Shown here one piece after another: positions 63,269-64,000 of a stretch of 64,000 bases of DNA. Made by a program: the position numbers and the translations under genes. The stretch comes from Hymenobacter psoromatis (GTDB lineage: Bacteria > Bacteroidota > Bacteroidia > Cytophagales > Hymenobacteraceae), in assembly GCF_020012125.1 (NCBI RefSeq), contig NZ_JAIFAG010000001.1, positions 2,604,001-2,668,000 on the forward strand, in the 5' to 3' direction. How positions within the stretch are numbered: position 1 is the stretch's first letter; each line of letters opens with the position of its first letter. The notes under the pieces are model-generated. The model saw only the letters and a program-made list of their open reading frames with translations. It did not search any database and had not been told where the DNA came from.

Positions 63269-64000
63269 ATGGCCGCCCCTCCCCTACCCCTCGCCAGCCT
63301 CTCTGTGCCGGCCGAGCTACTGGACACGTTGCAAACCGGCTTCGTGCATTTTGGGCCCATATACGCGCCCCACGCGCCCACCGAACTAGTCGATTTGGCT
63401 TATCTGCGGTTCAACCCGGCGGCGCAGCAGCTATTGCGGCTGCCGGCGGTGCCAACGGCTACTTTTCGCACCCTGCACCCGACCGAAACCGAGCTGTTCG
63501 CTTTTTACCGCGATGTTTTTCTGACTGGGGAGGCCCGCAGCTATTTGCGGGGCACGGCCGGCTGGCAGGTGCGCGCCCAGCGCCACGGCGAGCAGTTGGT
63601 GGTGAGCCTGCGCGCCGCCCCGCCCCTGTCCACCGCCCAGGACACCCCCGCGGCCACCGACACCAGCCACTACACCCTGGCCCATGCCCAGCGGGTGGCG
63701 CGGCAGCTCACCCACGAGCGCGAAGTATTTCGGCAGATACTCGACCGCTCGCCCGCCGCGCTGGGCTTGCTGCGGGGGCCCGACTACCGGTTTGAGTACG
63801 CCAACCCGGCCTTTGCCCGGCTCTTTGGCACTACCCCCCTCGAAGGGCGGCCGGCCAGCCAGGTGCTGCCCCAGGCACTGCACCAGGGCTTTATCGAGTT
63901 GCTGGACCGCGTGTACGAAACGGGCGAGCCGGTTTGGGCTACCGAAGTGCCCCTACCCCCGCCCGGCCCGGCAGGCCCAGCGCGCTACTTCAACCTTACT
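63269..64000 (+). CDS. PAS domain sensor protein, 3' partial
   Basis: The frame from the ATG at 63269 runs off the end; 244 residues are visible. A first region (VHFGPIYAPHAPTELVDLAY, LRFNPAAQQLLRLP) resembles a degenerate PAS fold, then a helix (QRVARQLTHEREVFRQIL) and a clear PAS domain start: LDRSPAALGLLRGPDYRFEY with ANPAFARLFGTTPLEGRPAS. This layout is usual at the N-terminus of soluble histidine kinases of this phylum. The kinase part lies beyond the window, so that identity is inference. Confidence 0.72.
   Translation, partial: MAAPPLPLASLSVPAELLDTLQTGFVHFGPIYAPHAPTELVDLAYLRFNPAAQQLLRLPAVPTATFRTLHPTETELFAFYRDVFLTGEARSYLRGTAGWQVRAQRHGEQLVVSLRAAPPLSTAQDTPAATDTSHYTLAHAQRVARQLTHEREVFRQILDRSPAALGLLRGPDYRFEYANPAFARLFGTTPLEGRPASQVLPQALHQGFIELLDRVYETGEPVWATEVPLPPPGPAGPARYFNLT

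Overview
The window looks like chromosomal DNA of a high-GC member of the Bacteroidota, most likely Hymenobacter or a close relative in the Cytophagales. The evidence is a TAnnTTTG-type promoter element just ahead of several genes, a type IX secretion C-terminal domain, a PID-CTERM-like small protein, an ABC permease fused to an M1 aminopeptidase, paired CHRD lipoproteins, a DUF4396 protein, and few clear Shine-Dalgarno sequences. The 9-mer GGGGTAGGG / CCCTACCCC is strikingly abundant on both strands, in genes and between them. No rRNA, tRNA, CRISPR array, phage module or complete transposase was seen.

Layout. 1-7.5 kb: 3' end of a membrane sugar-transferase-like gene, an aspartate aminotransferase, a decayed serine hydrolase gene, an ABC-F (Uup-like) ATPase, and a junction where a truncated LytTR response regulator meets the tail of a T9SS-exported protein. 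7.6-11.3 kb: a PID-CTERM-like peptide, a DUF4396 membrane protein, an MtfA-type peptidase and an alkyltransferase-like protein. 11.5-17.2 kb: a tripartite RND efflux operon (fusion lipoprotein, permease, TolC-like channel). 17.28-20.18 kb: an AraC regulator and a flavin monooxygenase enclosed by 38-bp inverted repeats with Tn3-family hallmarks (GGGG outer end, TAAG inner end, near-perfect 5-bp flanking duplication) and no transposase. 20.2-24.9 kb: an ABC ATPase and its permease/M1-peptidase partner. 25-31.9 kb: two oxidoreductases, a dienelactone hydrolase, a TonB-dependent siderophore-type receptor and a TauE-type transporter. 32-36.4 kb: DnaB with a LAGLIDADG intein in its P-loop, and an Mpl-like muropeptide ligase. 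36.7-39.5 kb: two adjacent exported-protein genes, each broken by one in-frame stop. 39.6-53.8 kb: metabolic and envelope genes (UxuA, M48 and M23 peptidases, BCP peroxidase, GH43 lipoprotein, MarC, a membrane-anchored endonuclease/phosphatase). 54-64 kb: DnaK, CHRD pair, M1 and M28 peptidases, META lipoprotein, and the start of a PAS-domain sensor.

A recurring theme is long, often perfect inverted repeats (17-40 bp arms) that start within a few bases of a stop codon. They fall into several sequence families with more than one copy in the window, and probably serve both as dispersed repeats and as transcription terminators, mostly between convergent genes. The genes are mostly single units or pairs; the clear functional groups are the RND operon, the regulator/monooxygenase cassette, the ABC/M1 pair, and a set of exported proteases.
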